Of a stretch of DNA of 59,075 nucleotides, positions 26,466 to 35,352 are shown in pieces. The number at the start of each line of letters is the position of its first letter. Within the stretch, counting starts at the first letter, position 1. The stretch covers positions 1 to 59,075 of the forward strand of contig JBKECF010000066.1 of the NCBI GenBank assembly GCA_047974375.1. Direction: 5' to 3'. Position numbers and translations under genes: made by a program. Under the pieces are notes generated by a model. It made no database searches and had not been told where the DNA came from. It saw nothing but the letters and a program-made list of their open reading frames with translations. This DNA comes from JBKECF01 sp047974375. Lineage in GTDB: Bacteria; Bacillota; Clostridia; Lachnospirales; CAMZNU01.

Positions 26466-26489
26466 TGCTTTTGCCCTAGGGCAAAATGC
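26466..26489 (-). repeat. TTTTGCCC hairpin in the thiT leader
   Basis: GC-TTTTGCCC and GGGCAAAA-GC arms form a near-perfect palindrome between the riboswitch terminator and the AGGAGG site of thiT. Similar arms recur at 23295-23316 and 55653-55671. It may be a repeat insertion, or it may shape ribosome access. Confidence 0.55.
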
Positions 26490-26492
26490 GAA

Positions 26493-26520
26493 CAAAAAAA
26501 GCACTAGCCTCAGCTAATGC
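26493..26520 (-). terminator. Riboswitch-controlled terminator of thiT
   Basis: On the minus strand GCATTAGC pairs with GCTAGTGC around a TGAG loop, and seven T follow. It lies just after the TPP aptamer, as expected for the expression platform. Confidence 0.85.
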
Positions 26521-26546
26521 GTGGTATAAGAAAATAAGTGTACATT

Positions 26547-26616
26547 TTACTTCCATACGCCAGCATTATCTGGTTCATGTTGTAGGGTATAATCTCAGCT
26601 AAAAAGCACCCCTAGT
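26547..26616 (-). ncRNA. TPP riboswitch aptamer (THI element)
   Basis: The minus strand reads CTAGGGGTGC, then GCTGAGATTATACCC, TGAACCAGATAATGCTGGCG and TGGAAGTA. The CTGAGA and GAACC-GATAATGC blocks are the conserved thiamine pyrophosphate pocket. It is placed between a strong promoter and a terminator upstream of thiT. Confidence 0.93.
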
Positions 26617-26630
26617 AAATGATCTAGTGC

Positions 26631-26659
26631 ATAATATCATATAGGGTAAAATAAGTCAA
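26631..26659 (-). promoter_or_regulatory. Sigma-A promoter of the TPP riboswitch/thiT transcript
   Basis: TTGACT (26654-26659) and TATTAT (26631-26636) are 17 bp apart on the minus strand, about 15 bp upstream of the aptamer. Confidence 0.8.
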
Positions 26660-26698
26660 AGCGAAATATCTTACCCTATTTACTATATTTGAACCAGC

Positions 26699-27664
26699 TT
26701 ATAGGTTCACTATACGATTTTCTTTGTTGGATATATAGGCGTTTTCTAGCAATTCACCTAAAGCAATTGCAACTTTAGTAGAAAACATTTCTGGAGTTCC
26801 AGTACCATTTATACATGCGTCAACCCAAACTTCTATAGGCATAGGCCCTTTATTAGGTAAAGTTGGAACTTCATTAGAATCTTTTTTATAAAAATCCAAT
26901 TGAGAACCTATGGAAATTAAAGTTGCTTCAGTCCCATAAATTTCAATAGAGCCAGGTGTTTTATAGGAAACAAAAGATGTTTCGCCAGTACATAGAATTC
27001 CATTTTCAAATTCAATAGTAACAGATGCATTTTCGTCTAATCCTGTGTTATAAAGTTGTGTCATTACAGAGGAAACACGTTTAGCCTTGCCTAATAAATA
27101 TTCGGCAATATACATAGGGTGGCAACCTAAGTCCATTAATGCACCACCAGCCGTATCTTTTTCCTCGTACCAATAATCTGGCAACCAATTATTACTTACG
27201 CCGTCATGGCCGTTTCGTATTCTTACCAAGGAAATTTTTCCAAAGGCATTTTCTTCAATTAATTTTTTTGCCAGTTGTACAACTGGTTGAACTTTTTGTG
27301 GCAGAGAAATAGTGAAAGTAATGCCAGCTTTTTCAATTTCCGCGGCAATTTCCTCGCATTGTGCCTTAGTAGGAGCCAAAGATTTTTCTGTAAATATGTG
27401 TTTGCCAGCCTTTGCTGCCTTTATAAGTATTTTCTTGTGTGCTGTAGTTGGAGAATCACAAACTACAGCGTCAACATCATTTCTTTCTAGTACTTTGTCT
27501 AGGTCTTTTTCATAGTCGCAATTTAATTCCTTTGCCCACTGTGAACCTCTTTTTTCATCTTCATCCCAAACAACAGTTATTTTTCCTTTGCCTGTTTCTA
27601 AAACAGCATTAGCGTATTCCTCAGCGTGAACATGCCATTTACTTAGCATAGCTACTTTTAACAT
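26699..27664 (-). CDS. Gfo/Idh/MocA-family oxidoreductase
   Basis: This 321-residue NAD(P)-dependent sugar dehydrogenase-like protein has the Rossmann start MLKVAMLSKWHVHAEEYANA, the loop HIFTEKSLAPTKAQCEEIA (the usual EKP reads EKS) and GGALMDLGCHPMYIAEYLLG, which holds the active-site His region. The start follows AGGAGG. It is alone on its strand with its own promoter, so its substrate cannot be read from neighbours. It is the second of three such enzymes in the window. Confidence 0.87.
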   Translation of the reverse strand: MLKVAMLSKWHVHAEEYANAVLETGKGKITVVWDEDEKRGSQWAKELNCDYEKDLDKVLERNDVDAVVCDSPTTAHKKILIKAAKAGKHIFTEKSLAPTKAQCEEIAAEIEKAGITFTISLPQKVQPVVQLAKKLIEENAFGKISLVRIRNGHDGVSNNWLPDYWYEEKDTAGGALMDLGCHPMYIAEYLLGKAKRVSSVMTQLYNTGLDENASVTIEFENGILCTGETSFVSYKTPGSIEIYGTEATLISIGSQLDFYKKDSNEVPTLPNKGPMPIEVWVDACINGTGTPEMFSTKVAIALGELLENAYISNKENRIVNL

Positions 27665-27716
27665 AATGTCCTCCTAAAAAATATTTTCTACTTGACTAAT
27701 AGAGTTCTTAAGTAGT

Positions 27717-27745
27717 ATTGTAAATCTTAAAAAAATAAAATGCAA
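27717..27745 (-). promoter_or_regulatory. Promoter of the oxidoreductase gene
   Basis: TTGCAT (27740-27745) and TACAAT (27717-27722) are separated by 17 bp on the minus strand, 53 bp upstream of the start. The rest of the gap to 27911 shows no other clear site. Confidence 0.65.
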
Positions 27746-27911
27746 TGTAGTAGAAGGAAGTATCCGACTAGTGAAAGGCTGACTATGGCGCATACATTGT
27801 TTAATATTTTTCTAACAATATATAGGATGTATAATTGTAAGATTTGCTACATTTTTAACAAGTGAGTTTGTATCAAAAATAATAAAATGGATTTTTTTGT
27901 ATAAAAAAAAT

Positions 27912-27939
27912 TTGTAATTTTCAAAAAATATGTTAGAAT
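27912..27939 (+). promoter_or_regulatory. Promoter of the alanine symporter gene
   Basis: TTGTAA (27912-27917) and TAGAAT (27934-27939) are 16 bp apart, about 58 bp before the start codon. Confidence 0.55.
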
Positions 27940-27996
27940 ATTTAAAACATCGGTTAAAAAATAATTTTTATTTTTTATTATTTCAAAGGAGATTGT

Positions 27997-29514
27997 ATGA
28001 ATTTAGAGAAATTAAGCGCAACAGTGTGCGACATAGTTTGGGGCCTCCCATTAGTAATAATTTTGCTAGGTGCAGGACTTTATTTTACTGTTGCAACAAA
28101 CTTTGTACAGTTCAGGCATATTAAAAACATGCTTAAACTTTTATTTGTAAAAAACGAATCATCCAAAGGCATGTCATCTTTTCAAGCTTTCGCTTTAACA
28201 GTTGCCGGAAGAGTTGGAACGGGAAATATAGCTGGTGTAGCAACAGCTATTTCTTTAGGAGGCCCTGGGGCTATGTTCTGGATGTGGGTTATTGCTACAG
28301 TGGGCTCAGCTAGTTCATTTATTGAGTGTACTCTTGGACAAGTATTTAAAGTAGAAGTTAAAGGCGAGTATCGAGGGGGACCTGCATTTTACTTCGAAAA
28401 AGTATCTGGCAAGAAAATATTTGGAATACTATTTGCTTTACTTTCTATTATTTCTATGGCGTTTTTTGTTCCTGGGGTGCAGTCAAATTCCATTTCATCG
28501 GCAATAGTTAATGGTTTTTTTAAAGATTCTCAAAACCAAGGACTAATTAAATTATTAATTGGCGTTGCTGTAGCTATACTTATATCTCTTATTTTTCTTG
28601 GCGGCACTAAAAGGTTAAGTAAAGTATCTCAAGTTGTTGTACCTATTATGAGTATTTTTTATTTATTTTTTGCTTTATTAATAATAATTATAAATATAGA
28701 TAAAGTACCAGCGACATTTATGTTAATAATAAAAGAAGCTTTTTCACCTCGTGCAGGCCTTGGTGGCGTAATTGGAACAGCTGTATTAAATGGAGTAAAA
28801 AGAGGAATTTTTTCCAATGAATCTGGACAAGGAACAGGGCCACATGGTGCTTCTGCAGCAAATGTAAACCACCCTGCGGAACAAGGTCTAGTTCAAGCTT
28901 TTTCTGTGTACTTCGATACTTTATTAGTTTGTACAGCAACAGGACTTATGATTTTACTAACAGATAGTTACAATCTTATAAATAAAAGTGGAGAGTTAAT
29001 ATACTCTGGAATAAATGCACAAGGCTTGGAGGCTGGTCCTGCCTACACTCAAGCAGCTATTTCCACACTTTTAGGAACTACTTTAGGCCCTGTTTTTGTA
29101 GCTATTGCCCTATTCTTTTTTGCCTTTACAACACTTATGGCATACTACTATGTTGCAGAATGTAACGCTGTATATTTATCCATAAAGAAAAATCCAGAAA
29201 CAGGGGAAGTGGAATATAGAAAAGGTATAGTAGCTTTTACACGTTTACTTATAATAATAAGTATTATCTTCTTTTCTTTTAAAAGCAGTACTGCCGTATG
29301 GAACGTAGCTGATACTGGCATAGGCATAATGGCTTGGTACAACATTATCGGTATTTTATTAATACATAAATTTGCCATAGTTACTTTAAAAGATTACGAT
29401 GCCCAATTAAAAAGTGGTATAGAAAAACCAATTTTTGATAGCGAAAAATTAGGCATTAAAAATGTTCACATTTGGGAAAAACATTATGAAAAAAAGATGA
29501 AAAAAAAGATATAG
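27997..29514 (+). CDS. Sodium/alanine (AGCS-family) symporter
   Basis: This 505-residue transporter has about 10-11 membrane segments. VAGRVGTGNIAGVATAISLG and GGPGAMFWMWV are the AGCS signature, and SNESGQGTGPHGASAANVNH is a second conserved block. Members import alanine or glycine with Na+. GGAG precedes the start. A short basic cytoplasmic tail ends the protein. It is flanked by its own promoter and terminator. Confidence 0.94.
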   Translation: MNLEKLSATVCDIVWGLPLVIILLGAGLYFTVATNFVQFRHIKNMLKLLFVKNESSKGMSSFQAFALTVAGRVGTGNIAGVATAISLGGPGAMFWMWVIATVGSASSFIECTLGQVFKVEVKGEYRGGPAFYFEKVSGKKIFGILFALLSIISMAFFVPGVQSNSISSAIVNGFFKDSQNQGLIKLLIGVAVAILISLIFLGGTKRLSKVSQVVVPIMSIFYLFFALLIIIINIDKVPATFMLIIKEAFSPRAGLGGVIGTAVLNGVKRGIFSNESGQGTGPHGASAANVNHPAEQGLVQAFSVYFDTLLVCTATGLMILLTDSYNLINKSGELIYSGINAQGLEAGPAYTQAAISTLLGTTLGPVFVAIALFFFAFTTLMAYYYVAECNAVYLSIKKNPETGEVEYRKGIVAFTRLLIIISIIFFSFKSSTAVWNVADTGIGIMAWYNIIGILLIHKFAIVTLKDYDAQLKSGIEKPIFDSEKLGIKNVHIWEKHYEKKMKKKI

Positions 29515-29530
29515 TGTAAATAAACCATGC

Positions 29531-29576
29531 AAACTAGACTCTCTCTTTCAGAAGAAAAGTGAGAGTCTAGTTTTTT
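29531..29576 (+). terminator. Intrinsic terminator after the alanine symporter
   Basis: AACTAGACTCTC (29532-29543) pairs with GAGAGTCTAGTT (29561-29572), a 12-bp stem with six T at its 3' end. Confidence 0.9.
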
Positions 29577-29656
29577 GAAAAATATGATGACGATTTATTC
29601 AAATTCAGAACTTTTTCAAGAAATTCAAAAGAAAAGCTTTTTAGAAAAAGAATAAT

Positions 29657-29687
29657 TTGAACATAAAAATTAAAATTGCGTTATAAT
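29657..29687 (+). promoter_or_regulatory. Possible promoter of the secreted two-repeat protein
   Basis: TTGAAC (29657-29662) and TATAAT (29682-29687) have a rather long 19-bp spacer, 33 bp before the start. The -10 box is good and the spacing is weak. Confidence 0.45.
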
Positions 29688-29719
29688 AAAGGAAAAGAAC
29701 AAATTAAAAGGAGGTTAAT

Positions 29720-31045
29720 ATGAAAAAGTTAATAGCTTTAGCGACAATTGTAACATTATTATGTACAGGTGTAGTATATGGTGAGACTAATAACAAAAAG
29801 TTAGATGCATCATCTAGCCCATCTGTTACGGATTCAAATTTACCAATTTATGTAGAGGGAACAAAGTTAGAGGGAACAGGATACGGCACAACTGAAACAT
29901 TTATGGTTCCTTTGCGAGATGTAAACGACGCTTTAGGTTATAAAACTTCTTGGCAAGAGGATAAAACCCTAAGGACAACTACAGAAAAGTCCTATGTAGA
30001 TATGAAAATTGGCGAAAATTATTATGTAGGTGAATTAAATGACAGCAAGGAGAAAGTAGAGTACACTTTAGACTCTGCACCTGTTTTAAAAAACGGCACA
30101 ACCTATGTGCCAGTGCCTTTATATATGGCCATTCTTGGTAACCCAAACAAAGTTGAAATAACAATAAGTGGCATTTATATTAATAAAATTCCTGAGAAAA
30201 AAGATGAAGTAAAGCAAGACGTGCCAGAAAAAGTTAGAACTGAGGAAGTTAATAAGGAAAGTAAAAACGAAACTATAAAGTATAACAATATTGATGAACT
30301 ATCGGAGGCAATGGACTTTAGCATATTAAAATTGTACACACCAGAGGGCTATAGCACAACTTCTTACACAATGACTAATAACATTGGAGAAATAATTAGT
30401 AAAAAAAGTGACGAAACAATTGTCTACAGGGTTACAAGAGGCAATAAAGATATGAGCGAAAACAAAATTAACTACCCTCAACGTTCCTATGTTTATATGG
30501 ATAACTTAGAAATAAACATAAAGGGCGAATACAACCAAATAAAAATAGCTACATGGTACGATGGTGAAGCTAGTTATTCTTTAACTTTTAGCGAGGGTAT
30601 AAAAAGGCCTGACTTTAAAAATATGTTTGTATATAACGAGGATGCAGCTACAAATAAAACTCGTTATTACCAAACAAAGAAAGAGTTGGACGTAGCTTTT
30701 GGCGACAAAATAGATACGCCAAGTATTCCGTCAGGATACACAGTTTCCTATTATGCCTATATAAATGGCATAGCTGAAATTCTTTACGAAAATGACGATA
30801 ATGATAAAATTCTTTTCAGAATAACAAGTAATATGGAAGTGGACATGACCAACGGTTACAATAATCATCCAAATTCAAAAAGGGACTCTGTAAATAGCAT
30901 GGTTGTATATAGTAATGGATACTATGAAAATTCTAAAGATGAAACTTACATAGCTACATGGAAGGACGAAGAATTTTCCTATTCAATATTTGCAAACGAT
31001 CCTTTAAGCAGTTCGCAGATTATTGAAATGGTTATAAGCAGTTAG
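29720..31045 (+). CDS. Secreted protein: stalk domain plus two tandem repeats
   Basis: This 441-residue protein has an N-terminal signal peptide (MKKLIALATIVTLLCTGVVY). Residues about 40-155 resemble the copper amine oxidase N-terminal (stalk) domain, with TFMVPLRDVNDALGYKTSWQ and LKNGTTYVPVPLYMAILG. A charged linker follows. Two repeats of about 115 residues come next (starting near NIDELSEAMDFSILKLYTPE and KKELDVAFGDKIDTPSIPSG), each ending in an IATW-(D/E)-SYS motif. The repeats are not a family I can name. They look like lipoprotein-type ligand domains such as DUF4367. The protein probably sits outside the cell on the wall. AGGAGG precedes the start. It forms a single-gene unit. Confidence 0.75.
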   Translation: MKKLIALATIVTLLCTGVVYGETNNKKLDASSSPSVTDSNLPIYVEGTKLEGTGYGTTETFMVPLRDVNDALGYKTSWQEDKTLRTTTEKSYVDMKIGENYYVGELNDSKEKVEYTLDSAPVLKNGTTYVPVPLYMAILGNPNKVEITISGIYINKIPEKKDEVKQDVPEKVRTEEVNKESKNETIKYNNIDELSEAMDFSILKLYTPEGYSTTSYTMTNNIGEIISKKSDETIVYRVTRGNKDMSENKINYPQRSYVYMDNLEINIKGEYNQIKIATWYDGEASYSLTFSEGIKRPDFKNMFVYNEDAATNKTRYYQTKKELDVAFGDKIDTPSIPSGYTVSYYAYINGIAEILYENDDNDKILFRITSNMEVDMTNGYNNHPNSKRDSVNSMVVYSNGYYENSKDETYIATWKDEEFSYSIFANDPLSSSQIIEMVISS

Positions 31046-31102
31046 TTTAGCCCATTTAATTCCTAAAGAAAAAGTGGATCTGAAAAAAATATATAAAAGT
31101 GC

Positions 31103-31133
31103 AAAAAGAGCGATAGAGTTTTCGCTCTTTTTT
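31103..31133. terminator. Bidirectional terminator, AAAGAGCGA type
   Basis: AAAAAGAGCGA (31103-31113) pairs with TCGCTCTTTTT (31122-31132). Poly-A before and poly-T after let it serve both the secreted protein gene and the convergent AraC-type gene. An almost identical copy lies at 53866-53899. Confidence 0.85.
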
Positions 31134-31149
31134 AGGTGTAAAGAACTAC

Positions 31150-32025
31150 CTAATACTTAGGTTTTTTTGAGTTTAATTTTTTATAATCCTTCGGACTAAT
31201 ACCGTATTGGGATTTAAAGCCACGGTAAAAATTAGCATAGTCACCAAATCCGCATTTTTTATAAACATCAGTTGGTTGCAATTCTTCCAAAAGCACCTTA
31301 GCAATTTGCAATCTTTTTTGTATTATATATCTGTATACACTGGTACCTACTAGTCGCTTGAACTCGTGGGATAAATAATACTTACTTATAAAAAATTTAT
31401 TTGACAACAATTCTAAAGATAACTCTTCATAATAATATTCATTAATATGGGATAAAACGGATGAGATAATAGAAGTGCTTTTATCCTTAAGCTCATGCCT
31501 TTGCTGTGGTAGTTTTGCCAGCCTATTTATTTCAATAATAAGCTCTAAAAAATAACATTGGGAAGCCACATCGCTACCATAGGATTTATTATTAATTTCA
31601 TTTAACAACTTTTCCAATATTTCATTCAGATATTCTTTCAACAACGGGTCAAGGCGTAATAAGTTTGTGTGACTATCTCGGTTTTTATAAAAACAGCGAC
31701 TTAAGTCTGTGTGCATTGTTGAATTACTATAAAGATAGTGCTTGTTAACCCATATTACAATTCTTTCATAGGCGTCTTTAGGTAAAGAAAAACGAGGTTG
31801 ATGTAATTCCCAAGGACTTATTAACAAAATATCCCCAGGCAATAAATTATAAATTCTATCTTCTATAATATACTTCACATCTCCTTTTATAAAAAAATAA
31901 ATCTCATAAAAATCATGGTGATGCAATTCAATTTCTTTATTATATGGCGCATTATACCAGTATATTTCAAAACCATTTGTTTCCATAGATTGTCTGGCAT
32001 TAAATTTATTTATAGCTTTTTTCAT
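31150..32025 (-). CDS. AraC-family regulator with cupin sensor domain
   Basis: This 291-residue regulator has an N-terminal cupin-like ligand-binding domain (ELHHHDFYEIYFFIKGDV and LLPGDILLISPWELHQP, with metal-type His) and a C-terminal pair of HTH motifs (YYEELSLELLSNKFFISKYY and KCGFGDYANFYRGFKSQYG). Such proteins sense a sugar and activate the neighbouring operon. It is transcribed away from the uronate-type operon, and two direct repeats lie between them. A GGTAGG-like site precedes the start. The ligand may be a hexuronate derivative, which is inference. Confidence 0.9.
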   Translation of the reverse strand: MKKAINKFNARQSMETNGFEIYWYNAPYNKEIELHHHDFYEIYFFIKGDVKYIIEDRIYNLLPGDILLISPWELHQPRFSLPKDAYERIVIWVNKHYLYSNSTMHTDLSRCFYKNRDSHTNLLRLDPLLKEYLNEILEKLLNEINNKSYGSDVASQCYFLELIIEINRLAKLPQQRHELKDKSTSIISSVLSHINEYYYEELSLELLSNKFFISKYYLSHEFKRLVGTSVYRYIIQKRLQIAKVLLEELQPTDVYKKCGFGDYANFYRGFKSQYGISPKDYKKLNSKKPKY

Positions 32026-32084
32026 ATTTTTACCTACCTGTAATAATTATCTTTAAATACTCTTATGAATATTTTGAACAATAA

Positions 32085-32113
32085 TCGCAATATTGTCAAA
32101 CAGTTTTCGCAAT
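32085..32113 (+). promoter_or_regulatory. Direct-repeat operator for the AraC-type regulator
   Basis: TCGCAAT occurs at 32085-32091 and 32107-32113, a 22-bp period (two helical turns), with similar ATTG-type bases after each. AraC-family proteins usually bind such same-face direct repeats. It lies about 100 bp upstream of the operon start and 60 bp from the regulator gene. Confidence 0.6.
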
Positions 32114-32210
32114 GTTATTGTAATTTTTATATGCTAGACTTTTAATATACAAGTATTTTGCTCTATGGATAAAATATTAACTGGAAAACTTCATTTATAA
32201 GGAGGGTAAT

Positions 32211-33392
32211 ATGGAAAAAGTACGCTATGGAATTATTGGAATTGGTACACAAGGCAGTACTTATGCTAAATTTTTATTTGGCGACGGAGAGAGCTCCCAA
32301 CCAGAGTTGGAACATTGCGCTCTTGGCGGGCTATGTGATATCGAGCTTAAAGTTAAGGAAAAATGTGAGAAAGATTTTTCAGGCATACCTTTTTATACTA
32401 ATTGGAAAGACATGATTAAGTCTGGCGATGTTGATGCTGTTATTACAACAGTACCTCATTACTTGCATACGGAAATTGGAATTTTTGCTTTAGATAATAA
32501 AATTAATGTATTAGTGGAAAAACCTGCTGGTGTTTATGGAAAAGCTGTAAGAGAACTAAACGAGGCATCTAAAAGAAATCCAGAAGTAGGCTTTGCTATT
32601 ATGTTTAATCAAAGAACAAACAAACTATATCAAAAAATTAGGGAGCTTGTTCAATCTGGTTCCATGGGAGAAATTCGCCGTTCAAATTGGATTATAAATA
32701 GTTGGTGGCGACCAGACAATTATTATAAACAAAGCCAATGGCGAGCTACATGGGGTGGCGAAGGTGGCGGAGTTTTAGTAAATCAAGCTCCCCACCAATT
32801 AGACCTATGGCAATGGATATGTGGCACGCCTACAAAGGTCTACGGGAAGATTATTTACGGAGCACATAGAGATATAGTTGTAGACAACGATGTTACAGTT
32901 ATAACGGAATATGCCAACGGGGCAACAGGCAGTTTTGTTACTTGCACCCACGACCCTAACGGTACAGATAGGTTGGAAATTGATTTAGACGGCGGGAAAA
33001 TAGTTGTTGAAGACAGCAAAAAGGCGACAGTGTATCGCCTCAAAAAATTCGAAAATGAGCTAAACGAAAAATTACAAATGGGTGACCTTTACAAATTAAT
33101 AAGTGGTAATTCCGCAGAAGGCGGCTTATTTGATGTAGAGGAAATAGAAAATACTGACGGCTGGGGTGGACAGCACAAGGAAGTAATTGAAAATTTTGCC
33201 CAGCATATTTTAAATGGAACAGAATTATTAGCCCAAGGGGTAGAGGGTATTCATGGCGTAAACTTGGCAAATGCAATGCTTCTTTCTAGCTGGCTTGGCG
33301 AGGAAGTAAACTACCCTGTAGATGAAAATTTATATTTAGTAGAATTAAATAAAAAAATTGCAGAAGAGGGAAAATTTCCCCAAAGAATCTAG
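32211..33392 (+). CDS. Gfo/Idh/MocA-family oxidoreductase, first gene of uronate-type operon
   Basis: This 393-residue protein has a Rossmann start (YGIIGIGTQGSTYAKFL), the EKPAGVYGKAVREL loop (intact EKP lysine) and GGGVLVNQAPHQLDLWQWIC, which holds the active-site His. It probably oxidises or reduces a sugar acid or glycoside with NAD(P). A strong AAGGAGGG site precedes the ATG. It heads a four-gene operon with a sugar isomerase, uxuA and uxuB, 13 bp before the next gene. Confidence 0.9.
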   Translation: MEKVRYGIIGIGTQGSTYAKFLFGDGESSQPELEHCALGGLCDIELKVKEKCEKDFSGIPFYTNWKDMIKSGDVDAVITTVPHYLHTEIGIFALDNKINVLVEKPAGVYGKAVRELNEASKRNPEVGFAIMFNQRTNKLYQKIRELVQSGSMGEIRRSNWIINSWWRPDNYYKQSQWRATWGGEGGGVLVNQAPHQLDLWQWICGTPTKVYGKIIYGAHRDIVVDNDVTVITEYANGATGSFVTCTHDPNGTDRLEIDLDGGKIVVEDSKKATVYRLKKFENELNEKLQMGDLYKLISGNSAEGGLFDVEEIENTDGWGGQHKEVIENFAQHILNGTELLAQGVEGIHGVNLANAMLLSSWLGEEVNYPVDENLYLVELNKKIAEEGKFPQRI

Positions 33393-33405
33393 AAAAGGTG
33401 GTATA

Positions 33406-34251
33406 ATGAGAAAAGGGTTAATAGGAATACAAATGATGATGTTACTTAGTAAGGTAAAGAAAATAGGACCTTACGAAACCTTAAAAAAATGTGCCGAAAT
33501 GGGATTTCGTTGCATTGAGTTATCGCAAATTGAAATGAGCAAGGCAAATGTAAGTGAAATTAAAAGAGCCTGTAATGAATTTGGCATAAAAGTTGCAGCT
33601 ATGTCCGCTGGTGTTGAACCGGCAACAGCTGACGCCAAAGGCGAATTTTTAAGTACTGACTTCAATAAAATAGTTGCCGATTGCAAAACATTAAATTGTT
33701 CTTTATTAAGAATAGGTATGATGCCTATATCTTGTATGGGGGATAAAAATAAAGTTTTGGAATTTGTAGAAAAGGCCGATTTTTATGGAGAAAGGTTAAA
33801 AAATGAAGGAATAGAGCTTTATTATCATAATCATCATGTTGAGTTTATACAGTATGATGGTAAATATTTATTAGATATAATTCGGGATAACACAAAAAAT
33901 CTAGGTTTTGAAATAGACGTTCATTGGTGTCAACGAGGCGGGGCAAATCCCTTAGATGTAATAGCTAATTACAAAGGTCGTATTAAACTATTACATTTGA
34001 AAGATTATCGTATTGGTGAAATACAATTAGATAGTGAAGGGAAATTCGTGCAAGGATTTAATGACATAGTGCAATTTGCCGAAGTAGGCGAAGGCACTTT
34101 ACCGATGAAAAAAATTATAGACTTAGGTTTAGAATGTGGAAGTGAATACTTTCTAATTGAACAAGATAATACTTATAGCCGTGATCCCTTTGATTCATTA
34201 CAAATAAGTAAAAATAACTTAATTAAACTAGGTTATGCAGATTGGTTTTAG
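33406..34251 (+). CDS. Sugar phosphate isomerase/epimerase (xylose isomerase-like TIM barrel)
   Basis: This 281-residue AP_endonuc_2-type protein shows ELYYHNHHVEFIQYDGKYLL, EIDVHWCQRGG and RIKLLHLKDYRIGE, with the metal-binding Glu, Asp and His typical of IolE/hydroxypyruvate isomerase-like enzymes. The ATG at 33406 follows AAAGGTGG. A longer frame begins inside the previous gene. In this operon it may isomerise the product of the first oxidoreductase. The exact reaction is unknown. Confidence 0.87.
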   Translation: MRKGLIGIQMMMLLSKVKKIGPYETLKKCAEMGFRCIELSQIEMSKANVSEIKRACNEFGIKVAAMSAGVEPATADAKGEFLSTDFNKIVADCKTLNCSLLRIGMMPISCMGDKNKVLEFVEKADFYGERLKNEGIELYYHNHHVEFIQYDGKYLLDIIRDNTKNLGFEIDVHWCQRGGANPLDVIANYKGRIKLLHLKDYRIGEIQLDSEGKFVQGFNDIVQFAEVGEGTLPMKKIIDLGLECGSEYFLIEQDNTYSRDPFDSLQISKNNLIKLGYADWF

Positions 34252-34272
34252 AATTTAGAAAAGAGGGTACAT

Positions 34273-35352
34273 ATGAAAATGTCATGGAGATGGTATGGAA
34301 TAGATAACGACAATATTACTCTAGACCATATTAAACAAATACCTGGAGTTGAAGTTGCCGTATGGAGCTTGCATCATAAATTAGCCGGCGAAATATGGAA
34401 CGAAGGCGAAATAAGAGAAGTAGTAGAACACATTAAATCTAAAGGATTCTTGCCAGATGTAGTAGAAAGTGTAAACGTCCACGATGATATAAAAATAGGT
34501 CTGCCTACAAGAGATCATTACATAGATATTTACATAGATACCATAAGAAAGCTGGCAAGACATGGAGTTAAGGTTATTTGCTACAATTTTATGCCTGTTT
34601 TCGACTGGACAAGAACGGATTTATATAAATTAATGCCAGATGGGTCCAATGCTCTTTTTTATGAAAAAGAAAAGGTGAATGGCAAGTCCCCGAGGGAAAT
34701 GGCAGATTACATTATAAATGGAGCAGGCAATAAAACTATGCCTGGTTGGGAGCCGGATAGATTAACAAATCTGGAAGAACTATTTCTAAAGTATAAAGAT
34801 ATAGATGAAGATAAATTGTTTGAAAATTGCAAATACTTTTTGGATAAAATAATTCCCGTTTGCGAAGAAGAAGGCGTCTCCATGGCAATACATCCAGATG
34901 ACCCGCCATGGCCAATATTTGGACTGCCAAGAATTATAAGAAGTCGTGACCACATAAAACGTTTTTTGGATTTAGTTCCATCAAAAAATAGTGGTTTAAC
35001 TTTATGCACTGGCTCACTAGGCCCAGACCTTAAAAATAACATACCTGCAATAGTGCGTGAATTTGGTGATAGAATCCATTTTGCTCATATAAGAAATGTA
35101 AGAGTTTTTGAAAATGGCGATTTTATTGAATGTTCTCATAGAAGTTGTGACGGCAATATAGACATTGTTGAAGTATTGAAAGCATACCATGAAGCTGGTT
35201 ATAATGGATATATAAGACCTGACCATGGTAGACACCTTTGGGGTGAAGAAAAAAATTGCAGACCTGGTTACGGTTTGTATGACAGAGCTTTTGGCGTAAT
35301 GTACATACTAGGCGTATGGGATACTTTGGAGAAAAAATATGGAGTTAAATAG
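34273..35352 (+). CDS. uxuA: Mannonate dehydratase
   Basis: This 359-residue protein starts MKMSWRWYGIDNDNITLDHI, the hallmark of UxuA. It contains CYNFMPVFDWTRTDLY, SMAIHPDDPPWPIFGLPRI and HFAHIRNVR, the Fe/Mn site and catalytic region. It dehydrates D-mannonate to 2-keto-3-deoxy-D-gluconate in hexuronate breakdown. GAGGG lies upstream. Its end overlaps uxuB by 14 bp, which suggests coupled translation. Confidence 0.95.
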   Translation: MKMSWRWYGIDNDNITLDHIKQIPGVEVAVWSLHHKLAGEIWNEGEIREVVEHIKSKGFLPDVVESVNVHDDIKIGLPTRDHYIDIYIDTIRKLARHGVKVICYNFMPVFDWTRTDLYKLMPDGSNALFYEKEKVNGKSPREMADYIINGAGNKTMPGWEPDRLTNLEELFLKYKDIDEDKLFENCKYFLDKIIPVCEEEGVSMAIHPDDPPWPIFGLPRIIRSRDHIKRFLDLVPSKNSGLTLCTGSLGPDLKNNIPAIVREFGDRIHFAHIRNVRVFENGDFIECSHRSCDGNIDIVEVLKAYHEAGYNGYIRPDHGRHLWGEEKNCRPGYGLYDRAFGVMYILGVWDTLEKKYGVK

